Part shown: positions 39,058-48,400 of the stretch, in pieces
How the letters are laid out: each line of letters opens with the position of its first letter
How positions within the stretch are numbered: position 1 is the first letter of the stretch
Assembly (NCBI RefSeq): GCF_014203645.1
Contig: NZ_JACHJL010000026.1
Coordinates: 1-64,000, forward strand
Direction of reading: 5' to 3'
Length of the DNA stretch: 64,000 nt
Source of the DNA: Streptomyces zagrosensis
GTDB lineage: Bacteria > Actinomycetota > Actinomycetes > Streptomycetales > Streptomycetaceae
Translations under genes and position numbers: made by a program
Notes under the pieces: model-generated
What the model saw: the letters and a program-made list of their open reading frames with translations, nothing else
Databases searched by the model: none
Told to the model about the DNA's origin: nothing

Positions 39058-41471
39058 CGCTGGCCCCCGTGCGTGCGGTGGGCGCGGACGGGCGCGGATG
39101 CCGTGGCGGTCGGGGCCGGGGACGGTTGGCCTTCGCTGCGGGCGATGAGGGTGACGCGGGCGGCGCTCGTCTTGTACAGCGGCTGTTTGGACACCGGGTC
39201 CCAGTCGGTGATGGTGGTCTCGTTGGCGGCCCGCCCCGCGCCATCGGGAGGCCGGTGGCCAAGCGGGGTGTCCCAGTAGCCGTAGTGGAAGGGCAAGAAC
39301 GCCACGCCCTCGCGGATGCCACTGATCCGCAATCGAGCGTGCACCCGTCCCCGAGGCGTGGCCACCTCGACCAGGTCGCCCTCGCCGAGGCCATCGCGAG
39401 CGGCATCGGCGGCGGAGAGTTCGACCCACACCTCGGGGGCTGCGGCGTTGAGTTGCGGTACGCGGCCGGTCTTGGTGCGGGTGTGGAAATGGTAGAGAGT
39501 ACGCCCCGTCGTCAGCCGCAGCGGAAATTGCGGTGTCGGCTCCTCGTGCGGGGGGACGTACTCAGCGGCCCGCAGCATGGCCTTGCCGTCCGGGTTGCGG
39601 ACCCGGTAGTCGGCCTCCTCGAAGGCCGCGCCGGTGACCAGGTCCTTGCCGTAGCTTTCGGCGGCCTCCGAGTGGGCCCAGGTGAAGCCTTCGGCGTACA
39701 GGCGCTCGGTACCGCCGGGAGCCTGCTCGGTGCATGGCCACTGGATGCCATCGGCGCCACGCAGCTTGGCGTAGCTCAGCCCGGTGTAGTCGCAGGGCCG
39801 TCCGGCGCTGCACCGCTTCCACGCCTCGAAGGCGGACTCGGCGTCGTGCCAGGACACGAGCGGGGCGCCGTCCTTGTCGCGGAAATCCATGCGGCGCGCG
39901 TAGTCGAGGAAGATTTCGAGGTCGGGCCTGGCCTGGCCGGGCGGCTCGACAGCCTTACCCGACAGATGGACCGTGCGGTCGGCGTTGGTGAACGTGCCGG
40001 TCTTCTCGCCCCACGTGGCGGCGGGCAACACGACGTCGGCGAGCTGCGCCGTCTCGGTCAAGAACAGGTCTTGCACGACCGTGAACAGTCCCTCGCCGCT
40101 CAAGATGGCGCGGATACGGGCCAGTTCGGGCAGCGAGACGGCCGGATTGGTGCCGCTGATCCACAGCATGCCGATCGACCCCTGTTCCGCGTAGCGGAAC
40201 ATCTGTAGGGCGTGGGTGGGCGGTCCGTAGTGCGGGATGGAGAGTGGTTCGACGTTCCATACCCTGGCCAGGTCGGCGATGTGGGCTTCGTTTTGCCAGT
40301 TGCGAAAGCCCGGCAGGTCGCCGTTGGCGCCGCACTCGCGGGTGTTTTGGGCGGTGGGCTGACCGTTCATCTGGAGCACGCCCGCGCCGGGCCTGCCCAG
40401 CATGCCGCGCAACAGGTGCAGGTTGTTGATCTGGACCGCGGCAGCCGTCGCCTGGTGGGACTGGTAGACGCCCTGGAGCACCGTGGACAGCAGCCGCTGT
40501 GACGCGCCCAGGATCTCGGCGGCCTCGGCGATGGCACGTGCCGGGACGTCGCAGATCTCCGCGGCCCAGGCCGGGGTGCACGGCGCGACGCACTTCGTCA
40601 GTTCCTCGTAACCGACGGCGTGCTCACGCACGTAGGCATGGTCCACCCGATCGGTGCGGATGATCTCGTGGAGCAGGGCGTTGAGCAGGGCCACGTTCGT
40701 GCCTCCCCGCGGCGCCAGATGTACGGTCGCCCGCTGGGCCACGGGGGTGGCCCGCGGGTCCACGCACACCAGGCGCGGCGGACTCGCCCCTGCCAGCCGG
40801 TCCAAAATGCGCATCCACGACACCGCCTGCGTCTCGGCCATGTTGTGGCCGAACAACGCGATCGTGTCGGCGTGGTCGATGTCCGTATAGGAGCCGGGCT
40901 GGCCGTCCGAGCCGAATGTCTGCTTGAGCGACTCGGCCGCGGTGGCGGTGCACAGCCGGGTGTTTCCGTCCAGATGGTTGGTGCCGATCCCGGCATGAGC
41001 GATCACAGCGAGGGTGTAGTACTCCTCCAAGAAGAGTTGGCCGGTGGTGTAGAAGCCGATCGAGCCGGGGCCACGCTGGTCCAGCAACTCCTTGGACCGG
41101 GCGACGACCCGCCCCATGGCCGTCTCCCCATCGCACTCCACCAACCGACCGCCCTCCCGGATCAGCGGCCGGGTGAGCCGGTCGGGCGAGGCGCCCGCCT
41201 GCCAGCCGAACAGGTCCTTGGGGCCCAGGCGCCCGTGGTTGACGCGATCGCCAGCACGCCCTCGCACACCGACCATCCGCCCGTCGCGTACGGCGATGTC
41301 CATGGCGTCGCCATTGGAGTGGAGAAGCGAGGCGGTTGGCACCCACCGTTCAACGTCGTCCGGGCCGATGCCGTCTTGGAGTTGGCCGTCCACGCGCACC
41401 GGCCACGGCTCACCCGGCGCATACGGCGTACGGGCACCCCACGGCGCGGCGATCCGGTCCTCGTCCACCAT
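39054..41471 (-). CDS. Molybdopterin oxidoreductase (nitrate-reductase/formate-dehydrogenase-like) lacking the N-terminal Fe-S cysteines
   Basis: An 805-residue enzyme of the DMSO reductase superfamily. After a short N-terminus come HGRLGPKDLFGWQ, LTRPLIREGG, the GNTRLCTATAA segment whose Cys is the likely Mo ligand, TIALFGHNMAETQ, the central NGQPTAQNTRECGANGDLPG region, and the C-terminal dinucleotide-binding domain (TTGRTLYHFHTRTKTGRV). Relatives carry a Cys cluster for a [4Fe-4S] centre near residue 45; here that place reads WVPTASLLHSNGDAMDI, with no cysteine. GGAGG lies 7 nt before ATG 41471. No signal peptide, so it is cytoplasmic. It is coupled to the downstream 173-residue gene. The substrate is unknown; a nitrate reductase role is doubtful without the Fe-S centre. 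Confidence 0.88.
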   Translation of the reverse strand: MVDEDRIAAPWGARTPYAPGEPWPVRVDGQLQDGIGPDDVERWVPTASLLHSNGDAMDIAVRDGRMVGVRGRAGDRVNHGRLGPKDLFGWQAGASPDRLTRPLIREGGRLVECDGETAMGRVVARSKELLDQRGPGSIGFYTTGQLFLEEYYTLAVIAHAGIGTNHLDGNTRLCTATAAESLKQTFGSDGQPGSYTDIDHADTIALFGHNMAETQAVSWMRILDRLAGASPPRLVCVDPRATPVAQRATVHLAPRGGTNVALLNALLHEIIRTDRVDHAYVREHAVGYEELTKCVAPCTPAWAAEICDVPARAIAEAAEILGASQRLLSTVLQGVYQSHQATAAAVQINNLHLLRGMLGRPGAGVLQMNGQPTAQNTRECGANGDLPGFRNWQNEAHIADLARVWNVEPLSIPHYGPPTHALQMFRYAEQGSIGMLWISGTNPAVSLPELARIRAILSGEGLFTVVQDLFLTETAQLADVVLPAATWGEKTGTFTNADRTVHLSGKAVEPPGQARPDLEIFLDYARRMDFRDKDGAPLVSWHDAESAFEAWKRCSAGRPCDYTGLSYAKLRGADGIQWPCTEQAPGGTERLYAEGFTWAHSEAAESYGKDLVTGAAFEEADYRVRNPDGKAMLRAAEYVPPHEEPTPQFPLRLTTGRTLYHFHTRTKTGRVPQLNAAAPEVWVELSAADAARDGLGEGDLVEVATPRGRVHARLRISGIREGVAFLPFHYGYWDTPLGHRPPDGAGRAANETTITDWDPVSKQPLYKTSAARVTLIARSEGQPSPAPTATASAPVRAHRTHGGQR

Positions 41472-41922
41472 CGTCAGCCTCCGCCCTTTTGGCGCACCGT
41501 CCGGCGGCTGTCGTCGCCGCTGGACGAATGCCCCGATCTTTCGTCGCCAGTCACCGCCGACCGCGATCACCGCGCTGTGATCATGCGGCACTCCTGGCCG
41601 CCGGGCCGCGGAACCCGGCGGCTGGCCAGCGACCCACCACCCGTACAGGCCCTCGCGCGCTGCGCCACCCGGTCCCCGAAACTCACCGGCACGCGCCCGA
41701 CCCTGGCGATCTCGATGCCGGGGTCGGGCGGCAGCGGTCGGGGCGCTCGCGCCAGCCGCAGCGATGGCCGGCGCTCGGTGGGTGCCGTGGTGCGACTCGG
41801 CGGGCGCCAGGACGGGGGTAGCATCCGCTTTCTTCGTACGATCCGGACTCATGCTGAGCACTGCTTCGGAGCGTGCTCCGTGCGGTACGGCGCGGCGCGG
41901 AGCAAGAACAGAAAGGACTGCC
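41472..41922. other. Divergent spacer, molybdoenzyme / cupin
   Basis: No convincing gene in these 451 bp. The frames are open in several registers because of high GC, but none has coding character or a ribosome-binding site. Promoters for both divergent genes are expected. Confidence 0.4.
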
Positions 41923-42585
41923 GTGGGACCGGTTTCTGAGCCCCGTGTGCTGACCCGGGTCGGCGAGCTGATCCGTGGCATGCCAGAACAGCACCGCGGA
42001 GCACTCTGGCGGCTCTCCGCTGACCAGCGACAATTGGATGCCAACGTCATTCACCTGCCGCCGCGAGCGCATGTCGCCGCGCACCTCGAAGCGCGCCTGG
42101 ACGTGCTGTTGTACGTCATCGACGGGAGCGGACACCTTGCGAGCGAGGTCGGCCTGCCGGCGAACGAGCGCGAGGGCACGAAGGGCGAGAGCGGCCAACC
42201 GGAGTCGCCGGGCAACGAGCCGGGCCTGGGCGGCGGCGTGCTGGCGGGCGATGGCGCGGGGCAGCGGGACGACGGAAGCGGTGTGCTAGACGGCGAGCGC
42301 GGCCAGTCGTTGCGGCCTGGTGCCGTGGTGTGGCTGCCGCACGGCGCCCGGCGGGCCGTGTCCGCCGGCCCCACCGGTCTCACCTACCTCACCGTGCACC
42401 GCCGGCGCCCCGGCCTCACCATCGGCTCCCCCGCGCCCGCAGCACTACCGGCCCCCGTCGCCGCCGAGCGGGAGGGTGGTGAGGCGGCCTGTCTGCTGCA
42501 CCGCGTCTGCCCCGCGTGCGGACGCCTGGCCCCCGAGACCGACGCCCGCTACTGCGGTCGCTGCGGCACTGCGCTGGCCGAGTAA
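41923..42585 (+). CDS. Cupin-domain protein with C-terminal zinc ribbon
   Basis: A 220-residue protein. Residues 15-160 resemble a single cupin: LDANVIHLPPRAHVAAHLE, LLYVIDGSGHL and PGAVVWLPHGARRAVSAG, interrupted by a Gly/Glu-rich loop (about 85-125) that looks like a slippage-expanded insert. The C-terminus has a zinc ribbon, CPACGRLAPETDARYCGRCG. The start is GTG 41923, preceded by AAAGGA. A sensor or small binding protein is likely; the ligand is unknown. It is divergent from the molybdoenzyme genes and could be linked to them. Confidence 0.8.
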   Translation: MGPVSEPRVLTRVGELIRGMPEQHRGALWRLSADQRQLDANVIHLPPRAHVAAHLEARLDVLLYVIDGSGHLASEVGLPANEREGTKGESGQPESPGNEPGLGGGVLAGDGAGQRDDGSGVLDGERGQSLRPGAVVWLPHGARRAVSAGPTGLTYLTVHRRRPGLTIGSPAPAALPAPVAAEREGGEAACLLHRVCPACGRLAPETDARYCGRCGTALAE

Positions 42586-42619
42586 CTGAGCTAGCTGTGC
42601 CAGTCGGGTAGCCGAGCGT

Positions 42620-42657
42620 GAGCTGGCTGAGCGCTGAGCTGGCTGAGCGCTGAGCTG
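42620..42657. repeat. 16-bp tandem repeat, 2.4 copies
   Basis: GAGCTGGCTGAGCGCT occurs at 42620-42635 and 42636-42651, followed by a partial copy. It lies directly after the cupin gene. Confidence 0.85.
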
Positions 42658-42684
42658 CCGCCCGCGGTGTGCACCGCGTACGCG

Positions 42685-42731
42685 ACGGCGCACCGCGCCC
42701 GCGGGCGTGACCCGCGGGCGCGGTGCGCCGT
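42685..42731. terminator. Very strong bidirectional terminator
   Basis: Perfect 21-bp arms (42685-42705 and 42711-42731) around a 5-nt loop CGTGA, between the convergent cupin and subtilisin genes. Confidence 0.9.
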
Positions 42732-42790
42732 GTGGTGCTCGACGTGCTGTGTGGGGGAAGAAGTGCCGATGTGCCTAGTGGCTAACGGAA

Positions 42791-44008
42791 TTACGGGACG
42801 ATGCGCAGCAGCTTGTTGGGCGAGCCGCTGCCCGGGCCGGTGACCTTGCCAGAGGTGGCACCGTTCACGAGCGCGGCGGCCACCTGTGCCGGGGTGGCGT
42901 CGGGGTGGCCGGCGAGGTAGACGGTAGCCGCGCCCGCTACGTGCGGGGTGGCCATCGAGGTACCGGAGATGGTGTTGGTGGCGGTGTCGCTGGTCCGCCA
43001 GGCGCCGGTGATGTCCGATCCCGGAGCGAACAGGTCCAGGACAGAACCGTAGTTGGAGAAGCTCGACCGGGCGTCGGTCCTGGTGGTCGAGCCGACCGTG
43101 ATGGCCTCGCCAACTCGGGCCGGCGAGGTGTTGCGGGCGTCGCGGTTGTCGTTTCCGGCCGCGACGGCGTACGTGACGCCCGCGCGGATGGAGTTGCGCA
43201 CCGCGGTGTCCGTGGCGGTGTTGGCGCCGCCGCCGAGGGACATGTTGGCCGCCGAGGGGCCGCTGTGGTTCTTGGTGACCCAGTCGATGCCCGCCACGAC
43301 CTGCGCGTTGGTGCCCGAGCCCTGGTTGTTGAGCACGCGGACCGCGACGATCTTGGCCTTCTTCGCGACGCCGTAGGAGGTGCCGGCGGTGGTCGAGGCG
43401 ACGTGGGTGCCGTGACCGTGACCGTCCTGGGCGACGTTGTCGTTGTCCACCGCGTCGAAACCGTTCACGGCGCGGCCACCGAAGTCCTGGTGGCTGATGC
43501 GTACGCCGGTGTCGATGACGTAGACCGTGGCACCGCTGCCCGCGCTGTCCGGGTAGTTGTACTTCTGGTCCAGCGGAAGGTTCGCCTGGTCAACGCGGTC
43601 CAGGCCCCATGACGGCGGGTTGTTCTGGGTGCCGGTGGCGTGGACCGTGGAGTCCTGGATGACCTGGTCAACGGCCGGGTCAGCAGCAAGCTTCTTGGCC
43701 TCGCGCTCGCTGAGCTGAGCGGAGTAGCCGTTGAGCGCCGCGGTGTAGGTGAACTTCACCGTGCCGCCGTACTCGGCTATCAGTCTCTTGCCCTCAACGG
43801 AGGCGGACTTGAGTCCGGTGGCCTGGTTCAGGGTGACGATGTAACTGCCCTTGATGGCACCGGCCTTGTCCGCGTCAACGATCCGGCCCTCGGCCGCCTT
43901 GGCCTCATGGGCCTCGGCGGGGAGCGCGGTGATCGCTCCGAGCGCGGTAACGGCGGCCACCGCGGTGATCGCCGTGGCCAGTCGGGTCCTGCGGGTGGGT
44001 GTTGCCAT
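42791..44008 (-). CDS. Secreted subtilisin-like serine protease (S8, proteinase K type)
   Basis: A 405-residue protease precursor: signal peptide (residues 1-33, ending near PAEAHEA), inhibitor I9 propeptide (about 50-118, starting GSYIVTLNQ) and the catalytic domain from about 125. The triad is visible as Asp in VYVIDTGV, His in DGHGHGTHVAST and Ser in GTSMATPHVAGAA; the oxyanion Asn is in VAAGNDNRD. It degrades extracellular protein. GAGGAGG lies about 10 nt before ATG 44008. It resembles the abundant Streptomyces proteinase-K-like enzymes and has no extra C-terminal domain. Confidence 0.96.
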   Translation of the reverse strand: MATPTRRTRLATAITAVAAVTALGAITALPAEAHEAKAAEGRIVDADKAGAIKGSYIVTLNQATGLKSASVEGKRLIAEYGGTVKFTYTAALNGYSAQLSEREAKKLAADPAVDQVIQDSTVHATGTQNNPPSWGLDRVDQANLPLDQKYNYPDSAGSGATVYVIDTGVRISHQDFGGRAVNGFDAVDNDNVAQDGHGHGTHVASTTAGTSYGVAKKAKIVAVRVLNNQGSGTNAQVVAGIDWVTKNHSGPSAANMSLGGGANTATDTAVRNSIRAGVTYAVAAGNDNRDARNTSPARVGEAITVGSTTRTDARSSFSNYGSVLDLFAPGSDITGAWRTSDTATNTISGTSMATPHVAGAATVYLAGHPDATPAQVAAALVNGATSGKVTGPGSGSPNKLLRIVP

Positions 44009-44811
44009 GGTGAGGGGTCCTCCTCATCGGGGCGCGCTGCGGTACACGCGCATGGGGGGTGCGGGGGTATGCGTGCGCATTTGTTGTGCTGGCTCCGGGA
44101 CGGAGTGGCGGATCTGTGGGGCCACGAGGGGATTCGTCCCTGAGCCGTGCTGCCGCGTCATGGCGAGGGTGGAGAGCAGGGGCCCTCACCGGTGGGTGCT
44201 GTGACATCACACGGAGACCGCCGGGTCCGGTGGGGAGTCCGACCGCATGGTGTGCGGTCGGCGCGGGGGTGGCGGACTGCCGTTGCTGAACCTTGGCGTA
44301 TTCCGCGTACATGACACAAGGGCGCACCGGGGAGCCGTTTTCCACAGTGATGCGCGCCTGCGCGGGAGCGTCTCCCCTTCACGCGATCCCCGCTGGATGC
44401 CGATGAGTGCGCGGACCTGCGACTCCCGCGCAAACTCCCGTAGGCCGCGCGATGACCGTTTACCGAACCGCCTTTCACATAAGAGTGCGTACTTGTGAAA
44501 GTCGCCGAGAGACACGGAGCCGCCTTCGCCCTTCGCGCGGGGCCCGGGTGGCGATGGGCTGGTGCCTGGCGCACGCTGGCTTGGGGAGTGGACCCGGTTC
44601 ACTCGCCTGCGGGGAACGAGCCCGTTCACTCACGCGTGTCGCGGCAGCCGCTCGCGCACCTATGCAGTGGTCCATTGGAGTGAGTACGGATTGATGCCAT
44701 TTTGAGAGGGCATCGAGCTTCACATCCCTTGTGGGCTATCTCGCAGCACCTGTTGCCGCCGGCTGGCGCCTCGCGAGGGGACGGACACCGACGAGACGAG
44801 GAGATACCCCC
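44009..44811. other. Long gene-free divergent spacer
   Basis: About 800 bp separate the subtilisin and a small secreted protein, both secreted products. No frame looks coding. A distinct inverted repeat lies at 44472-44501, in an AT-richer patch. Confidence 0.5.
44472..44501. promoter_or_regulatory. Inverted repeat, candidate operator
   Basis: CTTTCACA (44472-44479) and TGTGAAAG (44494-44501) are perfect 8-bp arms 14 bp apart, in the middle of the divergent spacer. The protein that might bind it is not identified. Confidence 0.4.
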
Positions 44812-45162
44812 ATGGCGAAGACGCCGAAGATCCCGAGACGCATGGGTCGGTCCGCGCTGGTTTCGGCGATGGCGTCACTGCTGTTGGGCTCCATGTCCCT
44901 CAGCGCCCAGGCGGCTACGGGAGAGTTCGAGTACCTGAGAGCAGACAACAACAGGCCGGACACCATCTCCGATCCGCCCAACGGCTGTCGGGCGATCAGT
45001 GGTGGTGCCGCCAACGCCAGTAACCGTACGGACACCGTGGCCACCGTCAACCGGTTCGCCGACTGTCGCCCCTCCGGAGCGATCGCCACGGTGGCGGCGC
45101 GCGGCGGCACCTGGGACGGTGTTCCCACGTTCACCGTGGCGCAGGGCGTGCGGTTCGGCTGA
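44812..45162 (+). CDS. Small secreted protein of unknown function
   Basis: A 116-residue protein with a clear signal peptide: a basic start (MAKTPKIPRRMGRSALV), a hydrophobic core and cleavage near SAQAA at about residue 35. The mature part of about 80 residues is Asn/Asp/Arg-rich and has two cysteines (NGCRAI and FADCRP) that could form a disulfide. GAGGAGA lies 10 nt upstream of ATG 44812. I do not recognise a family; small secreted proteins of this type are common in Streptomyces. A strong hairpin follows. Confidence 0.8.
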   Translation: MAKTPKIPRRMGRSALVSAMASLLLGSMSLSAQAATGEFEYLRADNNRPDTISDPPNGCRAISGGAANASNRTDTVATVNRFADCRPSGAIATVAARGGTWDGVPTFTVAQGVRFG

Positions 45163-45488
45163 TCTTGCAGTTCGCTCCCGTCCACCCTCGACGGCAGCAG
45201 CGGCTGGGCCGGGCCCTTTCGGAGCCGCCGCCTAGCACGCCTCCCGCTGGGGCAGGCCCGGCACGCCTCCCGCCGGGCCTGCCCCGTCCACCACGGGCCT
45301 GGCCGCAAGCCGTTCACCCAGCACGGACCTGGCCGCTCTGGCTGCCCTGGCCACCTGAGCCAGCTGAGCCAGCCCGGCCCCCTTGGCTGCCCTGATCACC
45401 CGCGGTCAGGGTCTTGCACACCGCCGGGCGCAGGACGCCAGGCCGGAACGCACAGCTGCCAACCAGCGCCGACCCGGCAGCCTCCAGG
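45163..45488. other. Gene-free convergent spacer
   Basis: About 325 bp between two convergent genes. It holds the hairpin at 45249-45285 and short CTGGCC/GAGCCAG repeats around 45340-45380, but no gene. Confidence 0.5.
45249..45285. terminator. Hairpin terminator
   Basis: Perfect 14-bp arms GGGGCAGGCCCGGC (45249-45262) and complement (45272-45285) around a 9-nt loop, downstream of the small secreted protein. Confidence 0.8.
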
Positions 45489-48400
45489 TCACTCATCAAG
45501 AACGATCTTCCCCAGCAGTGAGACAGCCAGCCCGAAGTGGTCGGCGTGGATCAGCCGGCGGCCCACCGGAAACGCCGTGCCGTTCACCGTGATCGTGCCG
45601 GTGGCCGTCGTCCGGTCAGTCAGATACGTCTCGTACTCCTCGATCCGCAGCCGGTAGACCGAGGGCGGCAGGAGTTGCGGCGCAGGCGGCGTCAGCAGGC
45701 CCGACCAGGCGAAGCCGCCACCGCGTACAGCGCAGTCGATGGTCACGGCGGACCCCATATCGGCCCAGCTCAGGTCAGAGCCGGCGACTTCACGACGCTG
45801 GAACGTGGCCAGCACCCGCCGGCTGGCCGCCATGCCGGGCAGTCCTGCGCCGACCCGCTCGCCGACTGAGTTGGCTGCGACGGGGCCGCTCAGCTCAAGC
45901 TGGATCGTGCCGCCGGTGGCCATCGCGGCGGACACCGTGCGGTCGGGCACCAGTTGGGTGAACTCGGCCGTCGTCACCTTGGACAGGTGCAGCGGCTCGA
46001 CGGAGTGCGGCTGATAGCGGGCGACGGCCAACCGGAGGTAGGGAAAGTAGGCGGTGCCGTCCGCCGTATCGCCCAAAGCCACGTCAATGTCGCAATACCA
46101 CAGCCCCACCCGCTCATCGAACTCGGGCACGAAGGCCGCGATGTCCACCGTCGCCGGCTGGCCTCCCACCAGTTCGGCCAGCACTCGGCCGGTTGCGGCG
46201 ACCTCCGCGTTCGGGAAGTTGGCTGCCGTGAGCGAGGGCGAAGCGGTGGTATCGGACCACACCGGGTCGGTGCCGTACCGGGTGACGAGTTGGTCCGGCA
46301 GCTCGGGTCCGGTGGTGGCGCCCGGGTCGAGCACGACCGCCAGCAGTTCATCGTCCCCCGAGGAGAACCAGGGTCGCTTGACGTACACGCGCACCCCGGC
46401 GCGCCTGCGAGTGCGGGTCACCCGGTGCTGCCGGTGATCGACCGTGCGCTCCCATTGGAAGGTGGGCACGATATGGCTCAGCTCCGGTGGCTCCGGCCTG
46501 CGGGTGCTGGGCACCGACCAGCCCTGGCCCGATGGGCTCGTGCTGTCCAGCCCGCCCCTGGTGATCAGTTCGGTGCGCGCGGTGATCGCCGGGTGGAAGT
46601 ATTCCCGGAACCGGGTGGTCGCGGTCGGTGTGTACGTGACGTTGCGGTGCCGGGTGTCGCGGAACTCGTGCCGTACGCCCGACAGCGAGCGGCTGTCTTG
46701 CCCGGGTTCCACGGTGACATCACCGACGTGGGCATGACCGGTGATGCGCTCCGGAGCTGACTCGGTGACGTCGTCGCTCCACTCTTGCCAGGTGGCGTTC
46801 ACATCGATCCGACCCGTGCTCTTGGCGTGGAAGCGCACACTGCCGCTCAGGTCGGCGAAGGTTGCTTCGGCACGGCGGTGGAACGTCAACTCGCCAAGGA
46901 CCGGGCGCTCCAGCGGCTTTTCCACGGCGTGCACCAGGGTGAGTGCGACCCAGGGGGTGATCATCCAGTTTTCGCCGTCGGCAGACGCGGCCGTGATCTC
47001 TTCCTTCTTGGCCGGCGGCAGGCCGCTCGTCGGGTCATTCCACAGCCAGGAGCCGGTGAGCAGCCGCCAGTTGTGGAAGGTCTCCAGATCGTCACGGTGG
47101 ATGTGGCAGCTCATCCGGACCGTGGCGAACTCGGCCTTGGGCAAGAACACGGTCAGCTCGCGGTCGAGCAGCCCGCGCCAAACCGGTGGGCCGCTGCCCT
47201 CCTCGATCTTCAACCGCAGCGGCCTGGCCTGCGGCCACGGGCCGGGGAACGAGTAGATCTCGTTGGGCTTGGCGCCGGGCAACCCGCGTAGCGAGAGGCC
47301 GCGCGCCATGACGTCGGGCAGATAAGGCAGCATCAGTTGGCGGCCGTCGTGGACGACGTACTCGCCGGGGGACAGGCCGTCGCCGCGCAGCACCGGCAGC
47401 TCGGTGAGCGGCTCGGTGTCGCGCGCGTTGTGCTTGGCGACATGGATCTGCCGGGTGGCCTTGAGGTCGATCACCCGGTCCGGGTTCTCCGGGAGGCTGA
47501 CCTTGGTGTCGAGGTAGCTGCCCGCCTCGCGGGACGCGGCGGCGAAGAACTGCCGCCGCAGTGCTGCCGGCTTGTCCGGCCCGAAGACCGCGTCGTATAC
47601 GCCGTGTTGCTCGGCCATCTGGAGCGAGGTCTTGGGCGGGCTGAGGTGCCGCTCGTCGAAGGACCGGTACTGCCGGTTGAGCCCGTCCACCGGCGAATCG
47701 GGCTCATGGTCGGGAACCTCGCGGTTGCGACGCATGGCCCACTCGTCCGGGCGCATCGGCGTTCCCTCGTCGGACACGGTGCTGCGGATCACCAACCGGG
47801 GCTCCGACTCGCCCTCCAGGAAGGGCCAGCGGGGCACGATCGCGGGCGGTGGCACCGGCTCCCAGCGACCGTAGGTGAGCGGGCCCGTCGAGGTTCCTTC
47901 GACGGTGCCGGTGTCAGGGCCAAGGCCGTTGCCCGCCAGATCGACGAGCCGGGCACGCAGCCGGTAGGTGTGCTGGTAGCGCAGCGCCGGGAGGCTGCCG
48001 CGCTGCGGCCTGAACGTGGTGTCCAGCGGGAATTCCGGCGAGATCTCGGGTGCGGGAATGTGCGGCTGATTGTCCTCGCCGATGGTGCGGCCAGGCGGGG
48101 GCGCGGCCAGACTCCAGCCGTGCCAGCCGAACAGCGCCTGGTGTACGTAGTGTTGGCGGGCGTCGAGCTGGTCTTGGGTCACCGTGCTGGCCTTGACGTG
48201 GCCCTCATCTGGCCCGGCCTGGATCGGGAGCGGGGGCCTGCCCTGCCGCCTGATCGTATAGCTGCCGGTGCGCGCGCACAGCGACTGCCAACGGGTGACC
48301 TGGCCCGTCGCGTCGTCCACCACACCGACGTCCACACGGTAGCCGCGGACCAGGTGCGCGGCGTCCAAGATGGCGGCGGGGACCGCGGCGCCATCCGCGC

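Noticed and set aside
39057..39429. N-terminal extension of the 173-residue protein
   Set aside because: It would overlap the 3' end of the oxidoreductase by 370 bp; the ATGA overlap start at 39057 is the natural one.
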